Notes: generated by a model from the letters alone, not told the origin. Numbered from the stretch's first letter, positions 51,132-61,037 are shown. The stretch is 64,000 nt of DNA from Anaerolineae bacterium (GCA_020849765.1 JADLAY010000065.1:16651-80650), one strand, 5' to 3'. Numbers and translations are program-made.

Positions 51132-51827
51132 ATGAATAGCCATAGAAGAACTGCCATCGTTGTCGGCGTGCTCTTAATCCTCGCGACAGTTCTGAACGTG
51201 ATCGGCACGTCGTCGTCGAGACCGATCCTCAACGACCCGGATTATCTTGTCAGTGTGGCTGCCAATCAAAGCCAGGTGATGGTCGGGGCGGTTCTTGAAC
51301 TGATCGCGGCCTTGGCTGTGGCGGGCATCGTCGTCGTGCTCTACCCAATCCTGAAGAAGCAAGATCCAACCCTGGCGCTCGGATCTCTGGCGTTCAGGTT
51401 GATTGAGGCCGTGTTTTATTGCGTGGCTGTGGTCAGTCTGCTGGTGCTGCTGACGTTGAGTCAGGCCTATGTAGCCGCGGGCACGGCGGAGGCAGCCTCG
51501 TTTGAGGCGGCGGGCACCCTGATCCTGGCCGCACGCACGTGGGGTGGCGAGGTCGCCGTGATCGCGTTCACTCTGGGTGGGCTGATGTATTACTACGTCT
51601 TCTATCGAACGAAACTCATCCCGCGCTGGTTGTCCGTCTTCGGGCTGATCGCGGTTGTGCTGCTGCTGACAGCCGTTCTCATCTCATTATTGAACGGCGG
51701 ATCTTTTGCGCCGACCGGGGGTATGATCGTGCTCGTATTCCCGATCGCCGTGCAGGAAATGGTGATGGCGCTCTGGCTCATCCTCAAAGGGTTCAGCCCA
51801 TCGGCCGTTGCTTCTAAACTTGCCTAG
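51132..51827 (+). CDS. DUF4386 membrane protein
   Basis: 231 residues with six hydrophobic helices. The start RRTAIVVGVLLILATVLNVIG, FRLIEAVFYCVAVVSLLVLL (about 86-105) and the late block YYYVFYRTKLIPRWLSVFGLIAVVLLL are the hallmarks of DUF4386. Function is unknown. RBS AAGGA is seven bases before the ATG. It lies 25 bp after the bactofilin-like gene and probably belongs to that operon. Confidence 0.88.
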   Translation: MNSHRRTAIVVGVLLILATVLNVIGTSSSRPILNDPDYLVSVAANQSQVMVGAVLELIAALAVAGIVVVLYPILKKQDPTLALGSLAFRLIEAVFYCVAVVSLLVLLTLSQAYVAAGTAEAASFEAAGTLILAARTWGGEVAVIAFTLGGLMYYYVFYRTKLIPRWLSVFGLIAVVLLLTAVLISLLNGGSFAPTGGMIVLVFPIAVQEMVMALWLILKGFSPSAVASKLA

Positions 51828-51900
51828 AAGACGCTCTCCTGGCCCGCGCCGTGTTATGATCGCCTGAACGTTCGACGACAAAGACACGAAGGACAACCCC

Positions 51901-53331
51901 GTGAGCGGATGCGCGGGCGCACACGGCGAGTACGATGCGGTGGTCGTCGGCTCCGGGCCGAACGGCTTAGCCGCCGCGATCACGCTGGCGCAGGCGGGCT
52001 GCAAGGTGCTCCTGCTCGAAGCCAGGGACACGATCGGCGGCGGCATGCGCACGCTGGAACTGACGCTGCCCGGCTTCCAGCACGACATCTGCTCCAGCAT
52101 CCACCCGCTCGGCCTGGCATCACCCTTCTTCCGCGCGCTGCCGCTGGAGCAGTTCGGCCTCGAATGGATCTTCTCGCCCGTCCAGTTGGCGCATCCGTTT
52201 GACGACGGCAGCGCACTGCTGGTCGAGCGCTCGGTCGAGGCAACCGCCGCCCAGCTCGGCGCGGACGCCGCAATCTACCGGCATCTGCTCGGCGCGCTGG
52301 TCGCCCATCACGAGCAGATCCTGCACGAGTTCCTCGGCCCGCTGCGCTTCCCGCGCTACCCGCTGGCGATGGCGGGCTTCGGCCTGCCCGCCCTGTTCCC
52401 GGCGGATGCGCTGGCCAACGCGATCTTCCGCGGCTGGCGGGCCAAGGCCTGGCTGGCGGGCATGGCGGCGCACGGCATTCGCCCGCTCGAACACACGGCG
52501 ACGGCCGCCATCGGCCTGATGCTGGGGATGCTGGCTCACGCGGTCGGTTGGCCGCTCGCACGCGGCGGATCGGGGCAAATTGCCGCGGCCATGGGCGCAT
52601 ACCTGACCAGTCTCGGCGGCGAGATCGTGACCGGCTGCGAAGTCCGCTCGCTCGACGACCTGCCGCCCGCGCCGATCAGGCTGTTCGACCTGACGCCGCG
52701 CCAACTGCTGCGCATTGCCGGGGATCGTTTCCCGCCGCGCTACCGGCGCCAACTCGAAGGCTATCGCTATGGCCCCGGCGTGTTCAAGATCGACTACGCG
52801 CTCAGCCAGCCGATCCCGTGGCGAGAGCCGGGCTGCCAGCGCGCGGCGACACTCCATCTCGGCGGGACGCTGGAAGAGATCGCCCACGGCGAAGCTGATG
52901 CCTGGCACGGACGCCACGCCGCGCGACCGTACACACTGCTCGTCCAGCCGACACTGTTCGATCCTTCGCGCGCGCCCGATGGCAAGCACATCGCCTGGGC
53001 CTACTGCCACGTCCCCCACGGCTCGGCCCAGGACATGATGGCGACGATCGAAGCACAGATCGAGCGTTTCGCGCCCGGCTTCCGTGACTGCATCCTGGCC
53101 CGGCGGACTCATCACGCGCAGGCGATGGAAGCCTACAACCCCAACTACGTCGGCGGCGACATCAACGGCGGCGTCCAGGACCTGCGCCAGTTGTTCACGC
53201 GCCCGACCTTGCGCCGCGTGCCCTATTCGACTCCGCTTGAGGGAGTCTACATCTGCTCGTCGTCGACGCCGCCCGGCGGTGGCGTCCACGGCATGGCCGG
53301 GTATCATGCGGCGCGAGCAGCGCTGGCCTGA
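51901..53331 (+). CDS. CrtI/phytoene dehydrogenase-like FAD-dependent oxidoreductase
   Basis: 476 residues from GTG 51901, with AAGGA upstream. The FAD-binding Rossmann start is YDAVVVGSGPNGLAAAITLAQAG, then LLLEARDTIGGGMRT. The middle domain has LARGGSGQIAAAMGAYLTSLGGEIVTGCEV, and the C-terminal VYICSSSTPPGGGVHGMAGYHAA is the second FAD block of the family. It resembles carotenoid desaturases and PYROXD2-type NAD(P)/FAD proteins. No crtB gene lies nearby, so a carotenoid role is unproved. It ends 78 bp before the P-type ATPase. Confidence 0.92.
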   Translation: MSGCAGAHGEYDAVVVGSGPNGLAAAITLAQAGCKVLLLEARDTIGGGMRTLELTLPGFQHDICSSIHPLGLASPFFRALPLEQFGLEWIFSPVQLAHPFDDGSALLVERSVEATAAQLGADAAIYRHLLGALVAHHEQILHEFLGPLRFPRYPLAMAGFGLPALFPADALANAIFRGWRAKAWLAGMAAHGIRPLEHTATAAIGLMLGMLAHAVGWPLARGGSGQIAAAMGAYLTSLGGEIVTGCEVRSLDDLPPAPIRLFDLTPRQLLRIAGDRFPPRYRRQLEGYRYGPGVFKIDYALSQPIPWREPGCQRAATLHLGGTLEEIAHGEADAWHGRHAARPYTLLVQPTLFDPSRAPDGKHIAWAYCHVPHGSAQDMMATIEAQIERFAPGFRDCILARRTHHAQAMEAYNPNYVGGDINGGVQDLRQLFTRPTLRRVPYSTPLEGVYICSSSTPPGGGVHGMAGYHAARAALA

Positions 53332-53409
53332 TCGCACTACCCGGCGCGCGTTTGCGCAGTCCGATGTACACTCTACGCAGCGCTGGGTGAGAGTCGTCGA
53401 GGGCGGTTC

Positions 53410-55947
53410 ATGGCCGCGCATCCTGATCCATTGGACGGTTACTGGCGTCTGCCGACGGCCGACGTGGAGGCGCGCCTCAGTGCGACCGCCGACGGTTTGA
53501 CGTCTGCGGACGCCGCCCGGCGGCTGGCAACCTATGGCGCCAACAGCCTCGACGCCAAGCGCAAAGAAACCCCGCTGCGCGTGTTCCTGCGCCAGTTCGA
53601 AAGCCCGATCGTCCTCATCCTGATCTTCGCCACGCTGATGTCGGCACTGCTCGGCGATTGGATCGACGCCCTGATCATCGCCCTGATCGTGGTCGGCAGC
53701 GCGCTGCTCAGCTTCGTCCAGGAATACAACGCAGGCAACGCGACCGCCCGACTGCTCCAGCAGGTGCAGTTGACCGCCTCCGTCGTGCGCGACGGCACAG
53801 CGCAGGCGCTGCCGACGCCGCAGATCGTCCCCGGCGACGTCGTGCTGCTGTCCGCGGGCAGCCTGATCCCGGCGGATGCGCTCGTGATCGAGGCCAAGGA
53901 TCTGTTCGTCAATCAGGCGGTGCTGACCGGCGAGACGTTCCCGGTCGAGAAGATGCCCGCCGTCGTCGCCGCGGACGGCCTGGCCGAGCGCACCAACACC
54001 GTCTTCATGGGCACCAGCGTCAGCAGCGGCAGTGGGCGCGCGCTCGTCGTCCACACCGGCAAGGCGACCGCCTTCGGCCAGATCGCGTCGCGCCTCGAAC
54101 TGCGCCCGCCGCAGACCGAATTCGAGCGTGGCATCCGCCGCCTGGGCTACCTGCTGACGGAAGTCATGTTCGTGCTGGTGATCGTCATCTTCGCCCTCAA
54201 CGTGCTCTACAACAAGCCGGTGCTCGATTCGCTGCTGTTCTCGGTCGCGCTGGCCGTCGGTCTGACGCCGCAGCTCTTGCCCGCCATCATCAACATCAAC
54301 CTGTCGAAGGGTGCGCAGCGCATGGCCGCGGAGGGGGTGATCGTCCGCCGCCTCAACGCGATCGAGAACTTCGGCAGCATGGACGTCCTGTGCACCGACA
54401 AGACCGGAACCCTGACGCTCGGCGTCGTGCAATTGGACGCGGCGAACGGCATCGACGGCCAGCCATCCGACGACGTGCTGCGCGCAGCCTACCTGAACGC
54501 CCACCTTCAGACCGGGCTGGCGAACCCACTCGACGCCGCCATCCTGGCCGCCGGGAAAGTCGACGTCTCGAACGTGCACAAGCACGACGAGATCCCGTAC
54601 GATTTCGTGCGCAAGCGGCTGAGCGTGATCGTCGAGGACGGCGGCCAGTGGCTCATGCTGAGCAAAGGCGCGCTCGAAAGCGTGCTTGCGGCCTGCAGCC
54701 AGGTCACCGGGGCGAGCGGTATCGTGCCGCTGGATAACGCGCAGCTGAGCGCCATTCGCGAACGGTTCGCCGGTTGGAGCGCGCAGGGCTTCCGCGTGCT
54801 CGGTGTGGCGCGCAAGCCGGTCGAGCCGCAGACGACCGCCTTCAACCGCGGCGACGAGCACGACATGATCTTCCTCGGCTTCCTGCTCTTCTTCGACCCG
54901 CCCAAGCCGGACGTGGTCGAGACGATCCGCGCGCTGGCCGATCTCGGCGTCAGCCTCAAGATCATCACCGGCGATAACCGGCTGGTCGCCCAACATGCCG
55001 CCGAAACCATCGGCCTGCCGCTCGAAGGCGTGCTGACGGGCGACGACATGCGCACCATGCGTGACGAGGCCCTGTGGCACGCTGCCCCGCGCACAACGCT
55101 GTTCGCCGAGGTCGATCCGAACCAGAAAGAGCGCATCATCCTCGCGCTGCAAAAGACCGGCTGCGTCGTCGGCTACATGGGTGACGGCGTCAACGATGCG
55201 CCAGCGCTGCACGCGGCGGACGTCGGCATCTCGGTCGACAGCGCGGTTGACGTCGCGCGCGAGGCGGCAGATTTCGTCCTGCTCGAACACAGCCTGGCCG
55301 TGCTCAAGCAGGGCATCCTGGAGGGGCGGCGCACGTTTGCCAATACGCTGAAATACGTCTTCATGGCGACGAGCGCCAACTTTGGCAACATGTTCAGCGT
55401 GGCGGGCGCGTCGTTGTTCCTGCCCTTCCTGCCACTGCTGCCCAAGCAGATCCTGCTGCTCAACTTCCTGACCGATCTGCCGGAGCTGACCATCGCCCGC
55501 GACAACGTCGACGACATGCTGATCCGCACGCCGCGCCGCTGGAACATCGCCTTCATCCGCCGCTTCATGCTCACCTTCGGCACGCTGAGTTCGGTCTTCG
55601 ACTACCTGACCTTTGGCGCGCTGCTGCTCCTCCTGAGCGCCGATGCCGACCTGTTCCGCACGGGCTGGTTCATCGAGTCGATCGTCTCGGCGGTGCTGGT
55701 GGTGTTCGCGCTGCGCACGCGCCTGCCCTTCACGCGCAGCCGTCCGGGCCGCGTTCTCATGGTGGCTTCGGCTGTCGTTGCGCTGATCGCCGTGCTGCTG
55801 CCCTACACGCCGCTCGCGCCGGTGCTCGGTTTCCAGGCGCTGGATTGGCAGTATCTGCTGGCGATGCTGATAATCGCGCTGCTCTATTTCGCAGCCGCTG
55901 AAGGGGTCAAACGCTGGTTCTACCGCCACCTGGCGGCGGGGAGCTAA
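53410..55947 (+). CDS. P-type Mg2+-transporting ATPase (MgtA-like)
   Basis: 845 residues. The actuator has LTGETFPVEK; the phosphorylated Asp330 is in VLCTDKTGTLT; nucleotide- and hinge-binding blocks are KGALESV and MGDGVNDAPALHAADVGISV. Ten or so helices are placed as in P3B ATPases. The M4 motif is VGLTPQLLPAII, where Salmonella MgtA has TPEMLP, so the Glu is replaced by Gln. RLNAIENFGSMDVLCTDKTG is otherwise as in MgtA. It probably imports Mg2+, though the changed M4 residue may alter ion choice. Its stop overlaps the convergent kinase stop by four bases. No Mg2+ riboswitch is recognisable in the short leader. Confidence 0.9.
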   Translation: MAAHPDPLDGYWRLPTADVEARLSATADGLTSADAARRLATYGANSLDAKRKETPLRVFLRQFESPIVLILIFATLMSALLGDWIDALIIALIVVGSALLSFVQEYNAGNATARLLQQVQLTASVVRDGTAQALPTPQIVPGDVVLLSAGSLIPADALVIEAKDLFVNQAVLTGETFPVEKMPAVVAADGLAERTNTVFMGTSVSSGSGRALVVHTGKATAFGQIASRLELRPPQTEFERGIRRLGYLLTEVMFVLVIVIFALNVLYNKPVLDSLLFSVALAVGLTPQLLPAIININLSKGAQRMAAEGVIVRRLNAIENFGSMDVLCTDKTGTLTLGVVQLDAANGIDGQPSDDVLRAAYLNAHLQTGLANPLDAAILAAGKVDVSNVHKHDEIPYDFVRKRLSVIVEDGGQWLMLSKGALESVLAACSQVTGASGIVPLDNAQLSAIRERFAGWSAQGFRVLGVARKPVEPQTTAFNRGDEHDMIFLGFLLFFDPPKPDVVETIRALADLGVSLKIITGDNRLVAQHAAETIGLPLEGVLTGDDMRTMRDEALWHAAPRTTLFAEVDPNQKERIILALQKTGCVVGYMGDGVNDAPALHAADVGISVDSAVDVAREAADFVLLEHSLAVLKQGILEGRRTFANTLKYVFMATSANFGNMFSVAGASLFLPFLPLLPKQILLLNFLTDLPELTIARDNVDDMLIRTPRRWNIAFIRRFMLTFGTLSSVFDYLTFGALLLLLSADADLFRTGWFIESIVSAVLVVFALRTRLPFTRSRPGRVLMVASAVVALIAVLLPYTPLAPVLGFQALDWQYLLAMLIIALLYFAAAEGVKRWFYRHLAAGS

Positions 55948-58223
55948 GCTGCGGAGCTGGCGCCGCCGTAAGGCAGCCGGACGATGAAGGTCGTGCCTTT
56001 GCCCTCGGTGCTCTCGAACTCGACGCTGCCGCCGTAAGCATCGACCGCGCGCTTGACAATCGTCAGGCCGATGCCCGACCCCTGGATGTCGCCGACGTTG
56101 GTCGCCCGGTTGAACGCCTCGAACATGCGCTTCTGATGCGCCTCCGGAATGCCGATGCCGTCGTCCTCGACGCGCAGCGTCATCACCTGATCGCCGCAGT
56201 CCACGTGGATGCGCACTGTGCCGCCGTCCGGCGAATACTTGATCGCGTTCGAGGTCAGGTTCTGCATGATGTGCCGGTAGAGGAACTCATCGACCTGAAC
56301 CTCGTCGCATGCGCCCTCGTGGGTGAAGGCGATCTGCACCGGATGATCGTAGGTAATGCGCGCCTCGTCGATGATCTCGTTGCACAGAGCGACCAGATCG
56401 TGCGTGCTCGGCTTGAAGCCGAAGCCGACGCTTTCCGAGTGGGTGATGGTCAGGACGTCGTCCAGCAGCGCCATCAGTCGTTTGACCTGCCGGTCGATGT
56501 TGCCGAGCTTTTCATCGCGCTGATCGTCGTCCAGCCGTTCCGCGTATCGGGACAGAATGCCCGTCGACGACAGGATGACCGAGAGCGGCGTGCGAAACTC
56601 GTGCGACACAATCGACGTGAAGCTCGTCTTGAGCGCGTTGAGTTCCTTTTCCTGCGCCAGCGCCGCGCGCAGCCCGGCTTCCAACTGCTTGTCGGAGGTG
56701 ATGTCGAGGATGTAGGTCATCACCAACGTCTCGTCGCCGATGACGATCGGACTGAGGCCGATCCTTACCGGGAGCTCTGTGCCATTTTTGCGCCTCACTC
56801 TCAGGTCGAGCGTGGCACCCATCGCCCGCTTGACCGGTTTATTCATGTACCGGGCCCGATGCTTGGCGTGGATATCGTGGAGGCTGATCGGCAGCAGCAT
56901 CTCGACCGGCTTGCCGACCAACTCCGACTGACTGTAGCCGAAGGCTTCCTCGGCCCGCTGGTTAATCAGGGTGATTGTGCCGTTTCCGTTTGCGATCACA
57001 ATCGGGTCGGGCGCGAATTCGATCAGCGCGCGGTACTTGGCTTCGCTCGCCCGCAGTTCTTCGGTGCGTTGGAGCACGCGCTGCTCCAACTGGTCGGCAT
57101 AATTGCGGAAGTATTCCACCAGTTCGATGTTTTCGAGCACGATCGCGCTCTCTTCGGCGAACAGGCTGATGATCTGCAAATCATCGTCGACGAACAACGA
57201 GCCGTGTTCGAGCAAGACCAGCACCAGACCCCAGACGCGATCCTCACGCACCATCGGCACGACGTAGAGCAGCTCGGCATTGCCGATCCGAAGCTCCTCA
57301 CGCAAGCCCGGGTTCAGCGTTTTGACGGCGATAGCGGCGGGCGAACGTTGCTGCCAGTATTGCTCAAGATCGCTCACCATCTCGACCGGTGCCGGGTCAC
57401 CGACTACCGACGGGTTGTGCAGCATCCAGCGGGCGGGATCATCCTGCTTGACCAGGATGTTGGCCTGGCTGCCGCCGGTCACTTTGAGCGTGCCGTAACA
57501 CAGCGTGTTGTAGACGGCGGCCGTGGTCGCGGGCGGGCTGCTGCGCGTCACCTGCAGCAAGAACTCGTGCAATTCACTGAACTGCCAGGTCTGGCGCAGC
57601 CACTGCGGCGAGGCCAGGCCAAGATAGAAGCTGAAGGCCGCACCGATCGAGCTGAGCTGCAAGAACGAGGTGCCGACCAACTGCTGACTCGGCAGGACGA
57701 CACTGACGCCCAGCCAGAACAGCGCCAACGCCAGCAACCCTGACCCCGCCGCGCCAAAGCGTAAGCGCCGCTGAACGACGCCGGACGTCCGCAGCGCACC
57801 CTGCACAAAAGCGGCCATAGCATAGCCATCGATGAGGACGAAGTAGAGGATGACGGCGAGGACGAGCGGCGTCGGGATCGGGTCCGGGATGAAGATCAGA
57901 ATGAACCACGAGCCGAGCAAGCCGGCGACGGCGCCAAGTTTGATCGACGATGGAATCGGGCCGAAGTAACGCACCAGACGGATGAGCAGATATGGCTGCG
58001 CCGTCAGAGCCATGAGCGCGATGAGCCACAACAACGGCAGCGAGATGTTCAACAATTCGGAGACCACGCCGATGCCGACCGTGATCGCCAGGGACGCGAA
58101 CATCAAGGCTGTGTCGCGACGAACACGCCCTCCCCGACGCAGATAATTTCCCAGTGTGACGATGCCAAGCGCGATGAAAGCAATCTGGGTAATGTGATTA
58201 AGTATGTCGTTCACAGTCGCCAT
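55944..58223 (-). CDS. Large membrane sensor histidine kinase (7TM-GAF-PAS-HisKA)
   Basis: About 760 residues from ATG 58223 (GTG 58229 is six bases earlier). Seven hydrophobic helices (about 10-215) form a membrane sensor unit; a GAF-like domain follows (about 225-375, ANILVKQDDPARWML, VVPMVREDRVWGLVLVLLEHG), then a coiled coil. The PAS domain (about 395-515, APDPIVIANGNGTITLINQRAEEAFGYSQSELVGK) precedes HisKA with His541 (SIVSHEFRTPLSV) and the ATPase domain NAIKYSPDGG, DDGIGIPEAHQKRMFEAFNR, GSGIGLTIVKRAVDAYGG. There is no adjacent response regulator, so it is an orphan kinase. The ligand of the membrane unit is unknown. Confidence 0.93.
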   Translation of the reverse strand: MATVNDILNHITQIAFIALGIVTLGNYLRRGGRVRRDTALMFASLAITVGIGVVSELLNISLPLLWLIALMALTAQPYLLIRLVRYFGPIPSSIKLGAVAGLLGSWFILIFIPDPIPTPLVLAVILYFVLIDGYAMAAFVQGALRTSGVVQRRLRFGAAGSGLLALALFWLGVSVVLPSQQLVGTSFLQLSSIGAAFSFYLGLASPQWLRQTWQFSELHEFLLQVTRSSPPATTAAVYNTLCYGTLKVTGGSQANILVKQDDPARWMLHNPSVVGDPAPVEMVSDLEQYWQQRSPAAIAVKTLNPGLREELRIGNAELLYVVPMVREDRVWGLVLVLLEHGSLFVDDDLQIISLFAEESAIVLENIELVEYFRNYADQLEQRVLQRTEELRASEAKYRALIEFAPDPIVIANGNGTITLINQRAEEAFGYSQSELVGKPVEMLLPISLHDIHAKHRARYMNKPVKRAMGATLDLRVRRKNGTELPVRIGLSPIVIGDETLVMTYILDITSDKQLEAGLRAALAQEKELNALKTSFTSIVSHEFRTPLSVILSSTGILSRYAERLDDDQRDEKLGNIDRQVKRLMALLDDVLTITHSESVGFGFKPSTHDLVALCNEIIDEARITYDHPVQIAFTHEGACDEVQVDEFLYRHIMQNLTSNAIKYSPDGGTVRIHVDCGDQVMTLRVEDDGIGIPEAHQKRMFEAFNRATNVGDIQGSGIGLTIVKRAVDAYGGSVEFESTEGKGTTFIVRLPYGGASSAA

Positions 58224-58229
58224 AGGCAC

Positions 58230-58667
58230 GGCTCAATCTGCTACAGAATAGACTGAGACTGGAGATTTTTGCGATCCTATTTCGCAATTGTATTATGCAA
58301 GTTTAAGAAAAGAGCTTAAGCGTTTGATAGGTTTTCTCCTGAGTTGCCGCCCTGTTTCGGCCTCAGTGGGATGTCTTGTGCCCGCCGAGAAACGCCCCCA
58401 ACCCCCTGCCGCGCCGCGCACGTGTTCAAAGCATACACTACTTCGATTGAATTTAGTTGAGGGATTGAGGGGATTATCGGAGCTACCAGGGGCAATCTGC
58501 CTCTTAATCGAAGGGGGATCAGCACGCAATGACGGGCCACGGAGGCTCGATCGAATAGATCGTTATCCGGGTGGAGTCGTCACACGTGACGTGACCGCTC
58601 ACAGATATGAGGCATTACGCTGGGGCTGAAGGGTCAGCCCGACCGCTGAATGGTCGGGCATGCTTGT
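58230..58667. other. Intergenic region without a recognisable gene
   Basis: 438 bp with lower GC than the neighbouring genes. It contains TTTAAG/CTTAAG (58302, 58315), inverted arms CTTCGATT (58441-58448) and AATCGAAG (58506-58513), and CCCGACC/GGTCGGG (58638-58658) just past the stop of the deacetylase gene. The last may be a weak terminator; it has no T-run. A structured RNA is possible but not supported by a known motif. Confidence 0.4.
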
Positions 58668-59561
58668 CTAGATGGGGTACGGCGCTTCTTTGACGACGGG
58701 GTTCCAGGCAGGCTGCGCGGCGCTGCTGAACAGGCTGCGTTCGACCGCCTCGCGCGGCATGACCGGCGGGTACAGGCGGCTGAAGGCTTCGGTCGCCTCC
58801 ATCCGGCGCATGACCGCCCGCAGCCACGGGCGCCTGGTCTGCGTCAGCGGCTTCTGGCTGGCGTGGGCGGCCTTGGCGCGATCTTTGCTCGCCAGATACT
58901 GGCCGACGCGGATGCTCGCCGTCGTCCGAATGCGCCAGGACGCGATCTCGACCAGGTCGATGTCCTTGTTCTGGCCGTGATGGCGCGGGTCGACGCCGAA
59001 CAACGGCATCAGGCGCACCATGATCCTGAGCAGGCCCTTCGAGAAGGTGCTGACGTAAAGGCGCGGCGCCTTGACGGGGTAAGCGCCCGGCTCGCCGACG
59101 CGCACGCCGTAGAGCAGCTCGTAAGCGCGCAGCGTCGCCGCGTAGCACTTGATGTGATCGTGATGGCCGTACCAGCCATGCTCATCGTGCGTGATGATGA
59201 CGTCGGGGCGCACGCGGCGGATGGTCTCGGCGATGCGCCCGGCCACTTCGTCCAGCGGCGCGGCGCACAGGCTGTCCGGGTGCTGATTATCCGGCGAGCC
59301 GGCCATGCCGGAGTCGCGGTAGCCGAGGAAGCTGATGCTGGACAGGCCGAGCGCCGCCGCCGCCCCCTTGAGTTCGCGCGCCCGCAGGTCGGCGATGTCC
59401 TCGCCGTTCGCCAGCAAGGAGCTCTCGACCACGCCCGCTTCGCCGCGCGTCGCGCACAGGTAATGCACCCGCACGCCTTCGGCCGCATATTTCGCCAGCG
59501 TGCCGCCGGGGCCGTGCGATTCATCATCCGGGTGAGCGAAAATGACGAGTAACGTCTGCAT
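58668..59561 (-). CDS. PIG-L/LmbE-family deacetylase
   Basis: 298 residues from ATG 59561, with AGAGG six bases upstream. The zinc-binding blocks are LLVIFAHPDDESHGPGGTLAKYA (key AHPDDE) near the N-terminus and ITHDEHGWYGHHDH (about 140-153). The Asp of AHPDDE is the likely general base. The family removes N-acetyl groups from GlcNAc-linked substrates, as in mycothiol, bacillithiol and GPI biosynthesis, or from antibiotics. The partner glycosyltransferase is not in the window, so the substrate cannot be named. Confidence 0.93.
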   Translation of the reverse strand: MQTLLVIFAHPDDESHGPGGTLAKYAAEGVRVHYLCATRGEAGVVESSLLANGEDIADLRARELKGAAAALGLSSISFLGYRDSGMAGSPDNQHPDSLCAAPLDEVAGRIAETIRRVRPDVIITHDEHGWYGHHDHIKCYAATLRAYELLYGVRVGEPGAYPVKAPRLYVSTFSKGLLRIMVRLMPLFGVDPRHHGQNKDIDLVEIASWRIRTTASIRVGQYLASKDRAKAAHASQKPLTQTRRPWLRAVMRRMEATEAFSRLYPPVMPREAVERSLFSSAAQPAWNPVVKEAPYPI

Positions 59562-59769
59562 CTTCATCCTCTTCAGCGCGCGTGCCACCTGCGCGAACAG
59601 TTCATATCAGGTTTTTGTGCTTTGTTTCGCAGCCGCACTTACTACCGGCGGGCTTGCTTTCAGGCTTCCATACAGATCAACGTCGAATAGTGCTAAATGA
59701 TCTACAATGACAGTTTTGTGAACACTTGTTCTAAGCACGGTTTACCCGCAGCTTGAACGGCTCAGCGCG

Positions 59770-59955
59770 CTAGACTGCAGCGCCGATCAGCCAGGCAATC
59801 ATGCCCGAGACGACGAACAGGCTGAGCCAGGTTGGCGGGCGCAGGCGCTGCGATTCACCACGCGCCTCGTTGACCAGCCGCCGGTGCGCAGCTTCGCGCT
59901 GAAAGTCTGTGATTCGTTCGCGTACCAGGTGTTCGCGTGCGTAGCGATCCAACAT
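59770..59955 (-). CDS. Small single-helix membrane protein
   Basis: 61 residues: a charged N-terminal half (DRYAREHLVRERITDFQREAAHRRL, about 3-28), a short linker and one C-terminal helix WLSLFVVSGMIAWLIGA. RBS AAGGAG lies nine bases before ATG 59955. It looks like a tail-anchored protein whose charged helical part faces the cytoplasm. No family is recognised. It stands alone between the deacetylase and the phosphotransferase-like gene. Confidence 0.6.
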   Translation of the reverse strand: MLDRYAREHLVRERITDFQREAAHRRLVNEARGESQRLRPPTWLSLFVVSGMIAWLIGAAV

Positions 59956-60088
59956 CGTCTATGCTCCTTGTCGCTGCCGCTGATGCCCTCAGCGCTTTCG
60001 ATAGTTTGAGCATAGGCGTCTCGCTGGGGTGGAAGTCACCACCCGCAAGGGGGGAAATCATAAGTGGGGTGAGGTCTCTGCCTGTGTC

Positions 60089-61036
60089 TCAGCGCGCGCC
60101 GATCGCCCGCAGCGCCTCGGCGACAAAGACGCGGTGCCGTTCGCGCATCATGCGCTCGACCGTCTCGTCCAGCCCCCAATCGCCGATCTGGTCGATCGGG
60201 CGCAGAGCCGCGCACAGATCCCAATACGGCAGGTGGCGCGCATCGATGCCCGGCATGACCTTCTCATACTCGCGGGTGAAACTGCGCATGGCCTCCGCGC
60301 CGAACGCCCACAGCAGTTCGAGCCGCGTGTTGGCGAGGTCGGCCAGCGGATCGCCGACGGCAGCATCCTCCCAATCGATCACGGCCGCGATCCGGTTGTT
60401 CTGCCAGAGGACGTTGCCCGGCCAGAAGTCACCATGCAGCAGCGCAGGCGGATTGAGCGACGCCAGCGGCCAGACCGAGTCGAGCGCCGCGCGGATCGGC
60501 CCCTCGCCCATCGACTCGTCGAATACCTGCGGGCGCCGTCGCAGCCTCAGACTGACGACCTCCGCCTGCCGCGGCAGGAACGCCAGGTTCAGCGCAGTCA
60601 CATCCAGCCGGTGAATCTGCGCCAATTGCGCGGCGAGCTGGCGCATGAACGCGCTCACGTCTGCCGCGGCGAACTGCGGCGCGCCCTCGAGGTAGCCGAG
60701 CACCAGCGTCGGCGGGTCGAACAGATCCTCCGGCGGATCGTAGGCGATCGGCGGCGGGACGGGCAGACCGGTCACTTGCAGCGCGCACAGCAGCTTGAAC
60801 TCCCCCACCGCGACGTAATCGCCCTGCACCGGATCGACGTCGCCGTAGCGGCGCGCGACCCACTTGACCGTCGTGCCGTCGGCTCGCTCGACTTCCAGGC
60901 TCGCCATTTGCGCCGTCACGCCGCCCGTTAGCGACCATGCGCGCAGCAGCCTGCTCCCCGGCTCGATCCGCTGGATCAGCCGCTCGAACCTGGCCTTGTC
61001 ATCCGCTGCTGGCACAGTCGATATCTTCTCCTGCAC
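60089..61036 (-). CDS. Aminoglycoside phosphotransferase-family kinase-like protein
   Basis: 315 residues from GTG 61036, only one base after the stop of the GH51 gene. The kinase-like fold shows LLHGDFWPGNVLWQNN (catalytic loop, HGDF...N) and AVIDWEDAAVGDPLADLA (metal-binding IDWE). An N-lobe with a Lys-containing strand (TVKWVARRYGDV) precedes it. APH-family proteins phosphorylate small alcohols, sugars or antibiotics. Coupling to an arabinofuranosidase gene suggests a sugar or its derivative as substrate rather than resistance; that is inference. Confidence 0.9.
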   Translation of the reverse strand: MQEKISTVPAADDKARFERLIQRIEPGSRLLRAWSLTGGVTAQMASLEVERADGTTVKWVARRYGDVDPVQGDYVAVGEFKLLCALQVTGLPVPPPIAYDPPEDLFDPPTLVLGYLEGAPQFAAADVSAFMRQLAAQLAQIHRLDVTALNLAFLPRQAEVVSLRLRRRPQVFDESMGEGPIRAALDSVWPLASLNPPALLHGDFWPGNVLWQNNRIAAVIDWEDAAVGDPLADLANTRLELLWAFGAEAMRSFTREYEKVMPGIDARHLPYWDLCAALRPIDQIGDWGLDETVERMMRERHRVFVAEALRAIGAR

Positions 61037-61037
61037 T

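Noticed and set aside
53332..53409. Mg2+ riboswitch before the P-type ATPase
   Set aside because: The leader is under 80 bp and shows no recognisable M-box or other magnesium-sensor pattern.
52120..55929. Very long open frame on the minus strand (over 1200 codons) opposite the CrtI-like and P-type ATPase genes
   Set aside because: It is a shadow frame of high-GC coding sequence. The plus-strand proteins have intact family motifs from end to end; the minus frame has Arg/Asp/His-biased, non-homologous sequence.
58302..58320. TTTAAG and CTTAAG as a fifth OmpR-type operator
   Set aside because: Spacing is 13 bp, not 10 or 11, and the GTGGTTATC flank and third unit are absent.
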